64,000 nucleotides of DNA from CAVSKL01 sp963728475 [NCBI: Candidatus Eiseniibacteriota bacterium] (GCA_963728475.1 CAVSKL010000003.1:310001-374000); one strand, 5' to 3'. Shown: positions 9,563 to 18,592, counted from the first letter of the stretch. The notes: a model not told the origin generated them from the letters alone. Translations and numbers: made by a program.

Positions 9563-11239
9563 TTAGTGGACGAACTGCAAGTGTTCGGCGATCGGTCCCA
9601 GCGCGGCAGCGGGAAAGAAAGTCAACGCGCCGAAGATCAGGATGGTGGCAATCAGCATCAAGCCGAACGTCGGGTCCTCGACGCCGAGCGTACCGGCGGT
9701 CTCCGCGGTCTTGCGCTTTCCGGCCAAGGATCCAGCGATCGCGAGCGGCAGGATAATGGGGATGAACCGGGCGAGCAGCATGATCACGCCGGTGGCGACG
9801 TTCCACGGTACCGTGTTGTCGCCGAGTCCCTCGAAGCCGGAGCCGTTGTTTGCGTTGGCCGAGCTGAATTCGTAGAGGATTTCCGAGAAACCGTGGGCCC
9901 CGGCGTTGTTGACCGTGCCCTGGCCCAGGGAGGTAGCGGCAAAGACCGCGGTGGGCACGAGCACGAAGAACGCGTGCACAAGCATGACCACCGCGGCCAA
10001 CTTGACCTCGCGCCCCTCGACCCTGCGGTTCAAATACTCCGGCGTGCGTCCCACCATCATGCCGGCCAGGAAGACCGCGACGAGGATATACACGAACATG
10101 TTGATCATGCCGACCCCGACACCCCCGAAGGTGGAATTTAGCCACATACCGACCATCGGCATCAGGCCGGTGAGCGGGTTGAGGCTGTCGTGCATGGCGT
10201 CGACGGACCCGTTGCTCGTCGACGTGGTGAGGACCGCCCACAGTGGACCGGAGGCGGTGCCGAAACGCAACTCCTTGCCTTCCAGGTTCCCGACGGTCTG
10301 CTCCACCGGCGAGCCGGAGAACGCCTGGGTCGGAAGGCGCTCGAACCACAGCCCGCCCCCGACCTTGGCAAGGAGGAACACGAGCATCACGGCGAAAACC
10401 ACCATCGCATGCCGCATCCGTCCGATGATCCGGCCGAACATCCAGACGCAAGCCATGGGAATCAGGATGATGGCGATCATCTCGATCGCGTTTGTCCAGA
10501 AGGTTGGGTTCTCGAAGGGATGCGTGGAGTTGGGGCCGAAGAACCCGCCGCCGTTGGTTCCCAGCTGTTTGATGGCGACGAAGGCCGCCACCGGCCCGCG
10601 GGCGATGGTCTGCACCGCCCCCTCGAGGGTGCTGGCCGATACCGCCCCCTGCAGGGTCATCGGCGTGCCGCCAAGGACCATCAGGGTGGCGACAAGCAGG
10701 GACAGCGGCAGCAGCACGAGAAACGTCACGCGCTGGAGGTCGACGTAGAAGTTGCCCATCTTCTCTTGGCCGGCGAGTCCGCGGGCGAGAGCTACGAGCG
10801 CGGCGATCCCGGTGGCCGCCGAAACGAACTGCAGCCACATGAGCGCGCAAAGCTGGGAAAGGTAGCTCATCGTCACCTCGCCCGAGTAGTGCTGCAGGTT
10901 GGTGTTGCTGGTGAAGGAAGCGGCGGTGTGGAAGATCAGGCTGCCCTCGATAGGCCCCTTGCCGTCGGGGTTGAGCGGCAGGTGCTGCTGCAGGGCCATG
11001 AAGGCGAAGCTCACCACGAACATGACCACGTTGAACACCAGCATAGTGAGAGCGTATTGCTTCCAGCCCTGCTGGGAGCGGCCGCCGGGGCCGGCGATGG
11101 CGGTGAAGATGCGTTCCAGGGACTGCCGGCGCGGCCCCGGCCCGGCCGGGTCCACCGCCCATTTCATGTAGTGGCCGAGCGGCCACGACAGCAGGGCGGT
11201 GCCGCCGACGATCAGGGTGACGAAAGCGACTGCTTCCAT
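9563..11239 (-). CDS. kdpA: KdpA potassium-translocating channel subunit
   Basis: The protein has 558 residues, close to the 557 of E. coli KdpA. The open frame begins at 11305, but homology starts at the ATG at 11239 (MEAVAFVTLIVGGTALLSWP). An AAGGA ribosome site about 10 bases upstream lies inside the end of the preceding micro-gene. About ten membrane segments and repeated pore motifs are visible (TNTNLQHYSGE, LGTNGGGFFGPNSTHPFENP, TSTSNGSVDAMHDSLNP, FSSANANNGSGFEGLG), all matching the four selectivity-filter repeats of KdpA. It binds and passes K+ through the inner membrane, driven by KdpB. It lies downstream of kdpB here, unlike the common kdpFABC order. Confidence 0.96.
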   Translation of the reverse strand: MEAVAFVTLIVGGTALLSWPLGHYMKWAVDPAGPGPRRQSLERIFTAIAGPGGRSQQGWKQYALTMLVFNVVMFVVSFAFMALQQHLPLNPDGKGPIEGSLIFHTAASFTSNTNLQHYSGEVTMSYLSQLCALMWLQFVSAATGIAALVALARGLAGQEKMGNFYVDLQRVTFLVLLPLSLLVATLMVLGGTPMTLQGAVSASTLEGAVQTIARGPVAAFVAIKQLGTNGGGFFGPNSTHPFENPTFWTNAIEMIAIILIPMACVWMFGRIIGRMRHAMVVFAVMLVFLLAKVGGGLWFERLPTQAFSGSPVEQTVGNLEGKELRFGTASGPLWAVLTTSTSNGSVDAMHDSLNPLTGLMPMVGMWLNSTFGGVGVGMINMFVYILVAVFLAGMMVGRTPEYLNRRVEGREVKLAAVVMLVHAFFVLVPTAVFAATSLGQGTVNNAGAHGFSEILYEFSSANANNGSGFEGLGDNTVPWNVATGVIMLLARFIPIILPLAIAGSLAGKRKTAETAGTLGVEDPTFGLMLIATILIFGALTFFPAAALGPIAEHLQFVH

Positions 11240-11244
11240 GGCGG

Positions 11245-11340
11245 TCAGTCCTTGCAGCGGCCGCGGTCGGCTGCGGGGATGAGGGCAAAGAGGGCGGCGA
11301 AGCACGCCAACCCGAGGAGTAGATAGAGGAGGTTGTTCAT
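11245..11340 (-). CDS. 31-residue single-span membrane protein between kdpB and kdpA
   Basis: Read on the minus strand, an ATG at 11340 opens a 31-codon frame: MNNLLYLLLGLACFAALFAL, then IPAADRGRCKD and TGA. It is one membrane helix with a short positive tail. It starts 22 bases after the kdpB stop, and its end carries the kdpA ribosome site, so it is built into the operon. It is not the main KdpF, which lies upstream of kdpB at 13446-13535. It resembles the short hydrophobic leader ORFs sometimes found before kdp genes. Role unknown; an accessory subunit of the pump is a reasonable guess. Confidence 0.7.
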   Translation of the reverse strand: MNNLLYLLLGLACFAALFALIPAADRGRCKD

Positions 11341-11361
11341 GGCGCGTCCCTCGCGGTGGCC

Positions 11362-13446
11362 TCAGCCGAGGCGCAACGCCGTCAGAAGGAGATCGATGGC
11401 CTTGATGCCGATGAAGGGCGTGACTACTCCACCGAGCCCGTAAAGGAGCAGGTTACGACGGAGAATCACCGCCGCGCGAGACGGGCGATACGCGACGCCT
11501 CTGAGCGCCAGAGGTATGAGAGCGACGATGACCAGTGCATTGAAGATCACGGCGGAAAGGATGGCCGACGTCGGTGAGTGCAGGTGCATGACATCCAGGG
11601 TGGCAAGGGGGCCGCGGGCGGTCTCGGCCGCGTAGAGCGTGGCAAAGACCGCCGGAAGGATGGCGAAGTACTTGGCGACGTCGTTGGCGATCGAAAAGGT
11701 GGTGAGCGCCCCGCGTGTCATCAAGAGCTGCTTGCCGATCTCGACGGTCTCGAGCAGTTTGGTCGGATTGGAATCCAGGTCGACCATATTGCTGGCCTCC
11801 TTGGCGGCCTGGGTGCCCGAGTTCATCGCCACCGCCACGTCGGCCTGGGCGAGCGCGGGGGCGTCGTTGGTGCCGTCGCCGGTCATGGCCACGAGCCGGC
11901 CGCCGCGCTGGTAGGTGCGGATGAGCTCCAGCTTCGCCTCCGGCGTGGCCTCGGCGAGAAAGTCGTCCACCCCAGCCTCGGCGGCGATGGCGGCGGCGGT
12001 CAACGGGTTGTCGCCGGTTATCATCACGGTCTTGACGCCCATTTCGCGCAGCGTGGCGAACCGCTCACGGATGCCTCCCTTGACGATGTCCTTCAAGTGG
12101 ACGGTGCCCAGGGTGCGACCGCCCTCGGCGACGACCAGCGGCGTGCCACCGCCGCGCGCGATGGAGTCGACGGCGGCCTTGACCTCGGGCGGGATGGCGC
12201 TCCCGTGTTCTTGCAGCCACGCGGCGACGGCGTCGGCGGCACCCTTGCGGATTTGTCGCCCCGGGAGATCGATCCCGCTCATCCGGGTATGGGCGCTGAA
12301 CTGGACGAAATGCGCGTCAATTTCGTGGAGCTTATGCTCGCGGATGCCGAAGCGCTCCTTCGCCAGGACGACGACGCTGCGACCTTCGGGGGTTTCATCG
12401 GCCAGCGAGGAGAGCTGGGCGGCGTCCGCGAGGTCCCGCTCGGGAACCCCGCTCGCCGGCACGAAGGCGCTGGCCTGTCGGTTTCCGAGGGTGATGGTTC
12501 CGGTCTTGTCGAGGAGCAGCACGTCGACGTTGCCCGCCGACTCGACCGCCTTTCCCGACGTCGCGATGACGTTGGCGCGGATCATCCGGTCCATTCCCGC
12601 GATGCCGATCGCCGAAAGCAGCGCTCCGATGGTAGTGGGGATGAGACACACCAGAAGCGCCACCAGTACGGTCACCGGGACCGGGAGGCCGCTGCCGGAC
12701 GTGGTCACGGCGTAGATGGAAAAGGGCAGGAGGGTTATGGTGACAAACAGAAAGATCAAGGTGAGGCCGCTGAGGAGGATCTGCAGAGCGATCTCATTCG
12801 GGCTCTTCTGCCGGTGGGCGCCCTCGACCAGGGCGATAATTCGGTCGAGAAAGGTCTCCCCGGGGTCGCTGCTCACCCGAATGACCAGCCAGTCCGAGAG
12901 AACGGTGGTGCCGCCCGTTACCGAGCTTCGGTCCCCGCCCGCCTCGCGGATCACGGGAGCGCTCTCGCCGGTTACCGGGCTCTCGTTGACCGAGGCAATC
13001 CCGTCGATGGCTTCGCCGTCGGCCGGGATGATGTCGCCGGCCTCGACCAGGACCAGATCGCCCTTGCGCAGTGCGCTTGAGCCCACCGTCTCGAAGCCGG
13101 AGTCTCGCCCGGGGCCCGACAGGCGTTTGGCTGAAGTCTCCTCGCGGGTCTTCCGCAGCGCCTCGGCCTGTGCCTTGCCGCGGCCTTCGGCCATCGCTTC
13201 GGCGAAGTTCGCGAAGAGAACGGTCGCCCACAGCCAGGCGGTAACGGCGAAGATGAATCGCGCCGGAGCCTCTCCGGCCCCGATCAGGGCCTGGACCCAC
13301 AGAGCGGTGGTGAGCAGGGCGCCTACCACGACGACGAACATGACGGGATTCCTGATCTGCACCCGCGGGTCGAGCTTGGAAAGACTCGCGACCAGCGCCG
13401 GCCTCACGAGGGCCGGGTCGAAGAGGGGACGCGGTTGACGGGTCAT
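11362..13446 (-). CDS. kdpB: KdpB P-type ATPase catalytic subunit
   Basis: The 694-residue product carries all P-type ATPase landmarks: the actuator loop TGES in [15 protein letters not shown], phosphorylation Asp313 in [12 protein letters not shown], nucleotide-binding region, and hinge [19 protein letters not shown]. It hydrolyses ATP to drive K+ uptake through KdpA. Its ATG overlaps the kdpF stop (TGATG, 13448-13444). It precedes kdpA, with a second micro-gene in between, which is unusual. The sequence is intact and of normal length. Confidence 0.96.
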   Translation of the reverse strand: MTRQPRPLFDPALVRPALVASLSKLDPRVQIRNPVMFVVVVGALLTTALWVQALIGAGEAPARFIFAVTAWLWATVLFANFAEAMAEGRGKAQAEALRKTREETSAKRLSGPGRDSGFETVGSSALRKGDLVLVEAGDIIPADGEAIDGIASVNESPVTGESAPVIREAGGDRSSVTGGTTVLSDWLVIRVSSDPGETFLDRIIALVEGAHRQKSPNEIALQILLSGLTLIFLFVTITLLPFSIYAVTTSGSGLPVPVTVLVALLVCLIPTTIGALLSAIGIAGMDRMIRANVIATSGKAVESAGNVDVLLLDKTGTITLGNRQASAFVPASGVPERDLADAAQLSSLADETPEGRSVVVLAKERFGIREHKLHEIDAHFVQFSAHTRMSGIDLPGRQIRKGAADAVAAWLQEHGSAIPPEVKAAVDSIARGGGTPLVVAEGGRTLGTVHLKDIVKGGIRERFATLREMGVKTVMITGDNPLTAAAIAAEAGVDDFLAEATPEAKLELIRTYQRGGRLVAMTGDGTNDAPALAQADVAVAMNSGTQAAKEASNMVDLDSNPTKLLETVEIGKQLLMTRGALTTFSIANDVAKYFAILPAVFATLYAAETARGPLATLDVMHLHSPTSAILSAVIFNALVIVALIPLALRGVAYRPSRAAVILRRNLLLYGLGGVVTPFIGIKAIDLLLTALRLG

Positions 13447-13535
13447 CAGAACTTCTCCGGCTTGAGCAGGGCCACAAAGAGGTAGATGACCAGCAGGCCG
13501 GAGATGACGGCTCCGATCCAGTACAGGGCGTGCAT
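13446..13535 (-). CDS. kdpF: KdpF small stabilising subunit
   Basis: The 29-codon frame on the minus strand begins [20 protein letters not shown] and ends ALLKPEKF. Like E. coli KdpF (29 residues, ending ALINAEAF), it is one hydrophobic helix with an aromatic end. AGGAGG lies 5 bases before the ATG and overlaps the stop of the upstream porin gene; the TGA overlaps the kdpB ATG. KdpF sits at the KdpA-KdpB interface and stabilises the complex. It is too short for usual gene callers. Confidence 0.88.
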   Translation of the reverse strand: MHALYWIGAVISGLLVIYLFVALLKPEKF

Positions 13536-13544
13536 GCCGACCTC

Positions 13545-14723
13545 CTAGAAGGTGACGATCGCCGCGAACACGACAAGCTGCTGGTCGCGTGACGGCGTGG
13601 CGTGATCGGTGAAGACGGCGGCGTCGGATCGGTCCCGGCGCCCCTCGAGCTTGACGACAAGATCGGGGTGCGGGCGGAGAGCCACGGTGAGGGTGGCCTC
13701 ATCCCAGGTTTGGGCCAATCCCGTAATGGTCCCACTCGCATCCTGCATCCGCTCCGCACGGGCGGAAATCGTCCATCGTTCGGTCGCTTCCCAGCGCCCC
13801 CAGAGTGCGAAGGCCGACCAGCGGTCGTCGGCGCCCGAAGGCCGCTCCTGGCGGCCGGCATAGCTCTCGCCGGCGAAGGCCCATCCCGGAGCTGGCCGCA
13901 CGAGGGCGACAAGGTCGAGGAGCCGCCGGTAATCGCTCCCGTTGCCCGGGATCTCTGCGCCGTACCATGTGTTGACGGCGAGGGAGACGGTCTCGGTGTC
14001 CCAGGCCAACCTGGTGCCCAGGCTCTTGGAGCGATTGACGTCGCCGATCGTCTGCCAGCCGTTGCCGACGTGGAGCTCAGCCCTCCATCCCTTGCCGAGG
14101 CCGACGGAGGTCCTGATGCCGGCGTTGTACGAGGGCGTGAACGAGCCGGCAATGCTCTGGGTGTAGTTCCAGTTGTCGCGCGGCAGCGGGCTCTCGAACC
14201 CGATGTGGCCCGGGTACAGACCGGCCTCCAGGACGATCTCTCTTCCCCGGTCGATGGCATAGGAAAGGGATGCCTGGTAGAGGTTGTCCCAGATTTGGGG
14301 ACCGGCCGCCTCGCCTTGGGGTTCTCCGCCGTGCAGGAGTTCCATCTCGGTGCCGGCCCCGGCCACGACCCGGAACCCCACCGGCTCCGGAGCGCGTGAG
14401 ATCTCCAGTGCGACGAGATTGACGGCGAACTCATTGGCGCGTTTTGCGGAGCTCCCGACCCCCGGGTAGAAGCTGGTCTCGTCCGTACCCGCGGCGTGGT
14501 TCCAGGCGAAGTAGAGGTCGACGAACCCCCCGATCAGGCAGGCAGGCGTTCCGTGCTCTCGTGGCGCCTGCCGCGTCGTGTCCTTCGCCGCATCGACGAA
14601 GGGAGCGTCCTGGGCCTGCGCGGCCACGGCATCGACGGCGAGCAAGAGAGCCGGCAAAACGTGGCAGAGGATGCGAAGGGGGATTCGGCGGGGGGAGATC
14701 TTCAGCGGGCGTCCGGCGGTCAT
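13545..14723 (-). CDS. Outer-membrane beta-barrel porin leading the kdp operon
   Basis: The product is 392 residues from the ATG at 14723 (GGAG 8 bases upstream). An in-frame extension to 14771 lacks such a site. A signal peptide ([20 protein letters not shown]) is followed by a long series of alternating amphipathic strands (for example [47 protein letters not shown]), and the protein ends in Phe (VVFAAIVTF), the classic C-terminal signal of outer-membrane barrels. It resembles the BBP2/OmpL-like porin-2 family. Its stop overlaps the kdpF ribosome site, so it is co-transcribed with and leads the K+ pump. The inferred job is to admit K+ across the outer membrane when K+ is scarce. Confidence 0.85.
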   Translation of the reverse strand: MTAGRPLKISPRRIPLRILCHVLPALLLAVDAVAAQAQDAPFVDAAKDTTRQAPREHGTPACLIGGFVDLYFAWNHAAGTDETSFYPGVGSSAKRANEFAVNLVALEISRAPEPVGFRVVAGAGTEMELLHGGEPQGEAAGPQIWDNLYQASLSYAIDRGREIVLEAGLYPGHIGFESPLPRDNWNYTQSIAGSFTPSYNAGIRTSVGLGKGWRAELHVGNGWQTIGDVNRSKSLGTRLAWDTETVSLAVNTWYGAEIPGNGSDYRRLLDLVALVRPAPGWAFAGESYAGRQERPSGADDRWSAFALWGRWEATERWTISARAERMQDASGTITGLAQTWDEATLTVALRPHPDLVVKLEGRRDRSDAAVFTDHATPSRDQQLVVFAAIVTF

Positions 14724-15119
14724 ACTTGGCTCCATCGCCGGGCGAGCGCTCGACCGGCGGGCAAACGACACATGAAGCTCTCGAGCTTCCCATGTTCATT
14801 CACGGTGACGATGCGCGTACTCAGGACTTGCATCGGCACAGTGTGGATCCCGCGCGCGTAAAGAAGCTAGACCGGGAACCGCTCTTGCCCGTAAAGGATG
14901 AGCAAAGACGGAGAGTCGAGGTCCTCGGTTCGGGAAGCATGTAGATTCGCCTGCGGGAAGCGCATAACGCTTTGCTGGAAAGCACGTTGGGTTTGAGCAT
15001 GCGGGCAGCAGAGTCCGTTGGTTGCGGGCGAGGTCCGCGGGGCCGCCTCCGACGCCGTGACCGTGCCGCCGAACCTCGCCGAGGTTACCCATGGGAGCGG
15101 TCAAGGGGTCTGGAACCCG
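14724..15119. other. Gene-poor stretch upstream of the porin-kdp operon
   Basis: No convincing gene is seen. The promoter of the porin-kdp operon must lie here on the minus strand, but I cannot point to clear -35/-10 boxes. I looked for the conserved blocks of the ydaO-type c-di-AMP riboswitch, which controls K+ transporters in other phyla, and found none. Confidence 0.4.
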
Positions 15120-15376
15120 GGGGAGCGTCTCGGGGATCGACCTCTTCCGCGAGCGCTCCTTCGTCCCGGCCTCCGAGATGCTCCACCTCCACGACCCCGA
15201 CCGGGTGAACCAGACCCGCGGGGTCACCCGGGTGCACTCGGTCATGGTCCCCGCCCACATGCTGAACGCCTACGAGGAGTCGGAGGCCGTCGCCGCACGG
15301 ATTGAAGGAACGGTTCGAGGCCGAGGTCACCGCCCGCCGCAACGAAGTCCTGCAGAAGATCCTCGGAACCCCCTGA
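15120..15376 (+). pseudogene. Decayed lambda-type phage portal protein fragment
   Basis: About 55 codons (from GIDLFRERSF near 15136) read SFVPASEMLHLHDPDRVNQT and RGVTRVHSVMVPAHMLNAYEE. This matches the lambda-family portal signature: VPA..hlH..p.R.gQtRG, followed by a [LM]..YEe.E stretch. Near 15299 the frame must shift to continue as LKERFEAEVTARRNEVLQKI and stop at 15374-15376. No N-terminal portal region, start codon or ribosome site is present. It is a remnant of a prophage or gene-transfer-agent-like structural gene with at least one frameshift and deletions at both sides. Confidence 0.55.
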
Positions 15377-15785
15377 TCCCCTCCGTCAACCCGGGCGTGA
15401 CCGAACGGTTACCGATGAACTCGTCGAGGCCGTCGTGCTCGAGCCAGCCGAGGTTGACCCCCTGGGAGAAGTCCGGCCCGCTCACCGAGGCTACCCGGTC
15501 GGTGGCGGGCCGGGCGGCCACGACGATCGCTTCCATCCGTTGGTCGATGGCCGCGACCACGGTCCCGGAGGGGGTAAAGAATGGGACGTCGGTGGGGACG
15601 AACCAGCTTCCAACGCCGCGGTCCACGTGCACCTTGTACCCCATCGTGAGCCCGGGCGAGCCCCGGGCGGCCATGACCACCTCCTGCTGGACGTCGGTGC
15701 CCTGGAGCCCGTAGTCCTTGACGGCCTCGTAGGGGGCTGCGAGGGGGGGGGCCGCACTTTTCAACCGCCCCGCCGACCGCCGCAC
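15327..15785 (-). CDS. Unrecognised ORF with strong coding bias
   Basis: A 152-codon frame on the minus strand. From about codon 20 to 130 almost every codon ends in G or C, and the product reads like folded protein (VHVDRGVGSWFVPTDVPFFT, then GTVVAAIDQRMEAIVVAARP). The first 20 and last 20 codons lack that bias, and the 3' end overlaps the portal remnant, so this may be a gene fragment. No family, signal peptide or membrane segment is recognised. Its place beside phage debris suggests it may belong to the same decaying island. Confidence 0.4.
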   Translation of the reverse strand: MRRSAGRLKSAAPPLAAPYEAVKDYGLQGTDVQQEVVMAARGSPGLTMGYKVHVDRGVGSWFVPTDVPFFTPSGTVVAAIDQRMEAIVVAARPATDRVASVSGPDFSQGVNLGWLEHDGLDEFIGNRSVTPGLTEGIRGFRGSSAGLRCGGR

Positions 15786-15900
15786 TCTTCGACCGGCGTT
15801 TACAAGCGCGTACCGGAGCCGTCAACGGGAACCGGGCGGTGTGTGAAGAATTGTCTGCCGCGCCATGGAACCTTCCAGCCGGGCGCCGCTCTGCACGAAG

Positions 15901-15933
15901 CGAGGGGCCGGACCCGGAGGGTCCGACCCCTCG
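15901..15933 (-). terminator. Strong hairpin downstream of the secreted-protein gene
   Basis: A 14-bp perfect stem (GAGGGGCCGGACCC with GGGTCCGACCCCTC, allowing one G-U pair) and a 3-base loop lie 34 bases beyond the stop of the gene ending at 15967. There is no U-tract, so it may protect the mRNA end rather than terminate by itself. Confidence 0.5.
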
Positions 15934-15966
15934 ACGAGGCGGAATGCGGTCTCTTGGCGCTTGGGA

Positions 15967-16638
15967 TCAGTTGGAGGACGGGTAACGCGCCTTGAGCGAG
16001 CCCCAACTGGTACGCTCGGTCGGCACCGCCGAGACCCGCACGATGCAGACGTCGTCGATCAGACCCCACGAGACGAAGTCACCGTCGTTGACGGTGGAGT
16101 CGTTCTCGGGGTTGATTGTGATCCACGACGCGTTGTTTGGGGCCGTCCAGTCGGGAAACGTGTAGGAAATCCAAGAGGTCGACGATGTGTTGGGCGTGGC
16201 GCCGATCACGTCGTTGGTCGAGGTCGCGGGATAGCCGGTGGGGGAACCCGCCGAGGCGGTGAGACGGAACCGAACGTATTGTGGAAGAACGAGGTTCCCA
16301 TTATCCAGCCAGCGATAGCATACGGTGACGCTGTAGGTCTTCCCGGCCTGAATCCCGGCTCCAGGCAGATTCTGCTGGATTGATTCGCCGACCACGAGGT
16401 TGCCCCACATCTGGACCGATCCGGAGTCGGCCTGGCAGCCGTCGACGACGACTTGGGGGGTCCCCGTGAGCGTACTCCAGTCGGTGACCGCTCCGGGCGG
16501 GATTGAGTTGCCGGGGATCCAGCCGTCGGTGAAGTGGCCGTTGGAGACGATGGAGTCGTTGCAGTCCTGAGCGGAGACGGGAGCGGTGAAAGGCAGGAGC
16601 AGGGCAAGCGATGCGAGGAGCGCGCAAAGCACTCTCAT
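15967..16638 (-). CDS. Secreted carbohydrate-binding-like protein with Trp-Gly tail
   Basis: The 223-residue product has a signal peptide (LLASLALLLPFTAPVSAQ) and then a beta-rich body beginning CNDSIVSNGHFTDGW. The NGxFxxGW opening and the YSVTVCYRWLDNG core are typical of jelly-roll carbohydrate-binding (CBM4/DUF642-like) modules. Four Cys in the mature part fit an extracellular, disulphide-stabilised protein. The tail VSAVPTERTSWGSLKARY, then PSSN, shares the T-[ST]-W-G-x-[VL]-K-A core with proteins at 2746 and 40620. No enzyme residues are evident. A strong hairpin follows the stop. Confidence 0.75.
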   Translation of the reverse strand: MRVLCALLASLALLLPFTAPVSAQDCNDSIVSNGHFTDGWIPGNSIPPGAVTDWSTLTGTPQVVVDGCQADSGSVQMWGNLVVGESIQQNLPGAGIQAGKTYSVTVCYRWLDNGNLVLPQYVRFRLTASAGSPTGYPATSTNDVIGATPNTSSTSWISYTFPDWTAPNNASWITINPENDSTVNDGDFVSWGLIDDVCIVRVSAVPTERTSWGSLKARYPSSN

Positions 16639-16824
16639 GACACCTAGCCTCCTGAGGAAGATCGCCCCTTCTGAACGGGGTATTCCCTTGGATGACGGAC
16701 TTGCTTGGAGGACCGGCCTGCAGCACCAAAGGGAAGACGATGACTATCCACGCAGCCGGTCAGCCGAACGAGGAACAATCGGGTCAGTTTGACCCGAAAT
16801 GTCGGCTTGGCTGGAACAGTAGCA

Positions 16825-16869
16825 CCCGGGGGTATAGATGACAAGATTGATAGTAAGTCTACCCCCGGG
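16825..16869. repeat. Perfect 10-bp inverted repeat flanking an AT-rich loop
   Basis: CCCGGGGGTA at 16825-16834 is perfectly repeated inverted as TACCCCCGGG at 16860-16869, with a 25-base AT-rich spacer between. It lies in the 480-bp gap 16639-17118, about 190 bases upstream of the secreted-protein gene on the minus strand. It could be an operator, a cruciform-forming site or the trace of a small mobile element. Confidence 0.5.
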
Positions 16870-16911
16870 GACGAGGCCTACGCCGTCGACCCGTAACCAG
16901 GCGGAGGAAGG

Positions 16912-16949
16912 TGGAACCGCCAGGCGGATTCGAACCGCCGCATGGCGGA
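16912..16949 (-). other. tRNA-3'-end-like fragment (T arm, acceptor, CCA)
   Basis: On the minus strand, a perfect T arm GGCGG-TTCGAAT-CCGCC (16939-16923) is followed by a 7-base acceptor strand TGGCGGT, a discriminator T and CCA (16914-16912). TCCGCCA, which pairs with six of the seven acceptor bases, sits only three bases before the T arm, so no D or anticodon arm fits between. Reading further upstream gives no foldable anticodon stem. This is therefore not a working tRNA. It may be a duplicated tRNA 3' end left by an integrating element, or a chance minihelix. The rest of the 16639-17118 gap holds no gene. Confidence 0.45.
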
Positions 16950-17118
16950 TATGCAGACCTTCTCTGAGCCCATGTGTCAAACCCGCTCAGCTTCAGCGTT
17001 TCCAGGCCACGGAGGGGATCGCAGCTGCAACCCGTCTCAGTCCTGTGGAGGTCAACGGCTGAACGTGTCTGCCGGCGTTCGCGGATGCCGGACCTGGGAC
17101 CGCGGAGTTACGCGGCGC

Positions 17119-18579
17119 TCAAGGGGCGACCATCGCCGCCAACAGCTCATCCAGGGGCACGGTGGCGAACGTTGTGGCGTGGTCGGACATGGCGTATGGA
17201 ATGACAAGCAGCCGCCCGTGCAGAAGGCTGCCGCAGGAATAGACGACGTTGGGCACGTAGCCCTCCCGCTCGCTCTCGACCGGCTTGATGAGGGGCTCGC
17301 GCAGGCGGCCGATGACCCGGGCCGGGTCGTTGCGGTCGAGCAAGAATGCGCCGATGCAGTACTTCCGCATCGGCCCCACGCCGTGGCTGAGCACGAGCCA
17401 CCCGGCGTCGGTCTCGATCGGTGAGCCGCAGTTGCCGATCTGGATGAACTCCCACGGGAACGCCGGCTTGAGAAGGAGCTTCGCGGTGTGCCAGAAATGC
17501 AGGTGCTCGGAGAACATCAGGTAGATGTTCTCGGAGTCCTGGCGGCTCAGCATCGCGTAGAGGCCCCCGATCTTCCGCGGAAAGAGCGCCATGCCCTTGT
17601 TCCGCACCGCCGGGCCGTTCAACGTGATGAACTTGAAATGGCGGAAGTCGGGCGTCTCGATGAACTGCGGCAGGATCAGCTTCCCGTCGTAGGCGGTGTA
17701 GGTGGCGTAGTAGGTCCGCGTGCCGTCCTCGTTCACGAACTGCACGAAGCGCGCGTCTTCGATGCCGTTCCTCTGCGACGGCGTGACGGGGAACAGCACC
17801 CGTTCGGACAGGTGGGAGTCCGGCGGGAACTGAACCTCGTAATTCGACTGGGCCAGCGCCAGGGTCTTCCTGGCCACCCCCGAACTCTCCTGGCCGCGAG
17901 CTCCGAGGCGCGCCGCCGCGATGCGGATGGCGGCGCGCAGCTCGTCCAGCGTGAACGCGTCTCCCACGCCTTCCAGGACCCGCCGGGTGAACTCGCCGGT
18001 GAGTCCGAGCTCCTGGAGCTTCCGTGCGAACAGCCCCTTCTCGAACGACGCGCTGGGTATCTGCGCAGGCTCCAGGCAGTAGCGGGTAGGGGCGGTGACA
18101 CGGACGGTGCCCTCACGGTCCAGGTATCCCGTGCGAAACGTGATCGAGGAGATGTGCCCCTCGCCCGTGGCCCGCAGGCTCAAAACGAAGCGCAACGAGC
18201 CCGCGGGCAGGTCCGACTGGTCCGGGTGCGGCACGATGGAGGGATTGAACAGGGCTGAGGCTTCCAGCGAGTACTCGTGGGTGAAGTACGAGCCCAGCAG
18301 CAACATCTGCTCGTCGGAAAGCGACCGGGCGGCGCCCAGCGAGGGCCTTACCTGGTCGAAACGCCTCCGGAGGAACTCCAGCATCTGCAGGTGGCGGTCC
18401 CCGAACTCGGCCTCCACCAGCTCGAGCAACGCCCGGACCTCGCCCTCGGGCAGGGAGATGACTCGCTCGAAGATCTCGGCCGCGCGCTGCCTGGTCGCAA
18501 GATCGAGCGGCCGGGCGAGCACCCGCGTGTCGTCGGGATGAAGGACGAGCCCGCTGCGCCGGACGGTGATCCCGCTCAT
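17119..18579 (-). CDS. GH130-family glycoside phosphorylase/mannosidase-like protein
   Basis: The 486-residue product has an N-terminal helical part (about 1-140) and a five-bladed propeller typical of GH130 (beta-mannoside phosphorylases and beta-1,2-mannosidases). Family-like stretches include NGIEDARFVQFVNEDGTRTY (substrate pocket with the catalytic Asp region), TLNGPAVRNKGMALFPRKI, and GGSP-like NCGSPIETDAGWLVLSHGVG. It would cleave or phosphorolyse a mannose-containing glycan. There is no signal peptide, so it acts in the cytoplasm. It begins 13 bases after the stop of a GT4 glycosyltransferase, so the two are an operon that may build and trim one product. Confidence 0.85.
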   Translation of the reverse strand: MSGITVRRSGLVLHPDDTRVLARPLDLATRQRAAEIFERVISLPEGEVRALLELVEAEFGDRHLQMLEFLRRRFDQVRPSLGAARSLSDEQMLLLGSYFTHEYSLEASALFNPSIVPHPDQSDLPAGSLRFVLSLRATGEGHISSITFRTGYLDREGTVRVTAPTRYCLEPAQIPSASFEKGLFARKLQELGLTGEFTRRVLEGVGDAFTLDELRAAIRIAAARLGARGQESSGVARKTLALAQSNYEVQFPPDSHLSERVLFPVTPSQRNGIEDARFVQFVNEDGTRTYYATYTAYDGKLILPQFIETPDFRHFKFITLNGPAVRNKGMALFPRKIGGLYAMLSRQDSENIYLMFSEHLHFWHTAKLLLKPAFPWEFIQIGNCGSPIETDAGWLVLSHGVGPMRKYCIGAFLLDRNDPARVIGRLREPLIKPVESEREGYVPNVVYSCGSLLHGRLLVIPYAMSDHATTFATVPLDELLAAMVAP

Positions 18580-18592
18580 CGGGCAAGTGCCG

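Noticed and set aside
14724-15119. c-di-AMP or K+-responsive riboswitch before the porin-kdp operon
   Set aside because: I searched for conserved riboswitch blocks and saw none; a covariance-model search would be needed to exclude it.
14796-15260. 154-codon minus-strand frame over the portal remnant
   Set aside because: No ribosome site, poor codon bias and it runs antisense to the portal-like sequence.
16912-16990. Complete tRNA (Cys-like loop CTGCATA upstream of the T arm)
   Set aside because: No anticodon or acceptor stem of normal length pairs; only the T arm, 3' acceptor strand and CCA fit.
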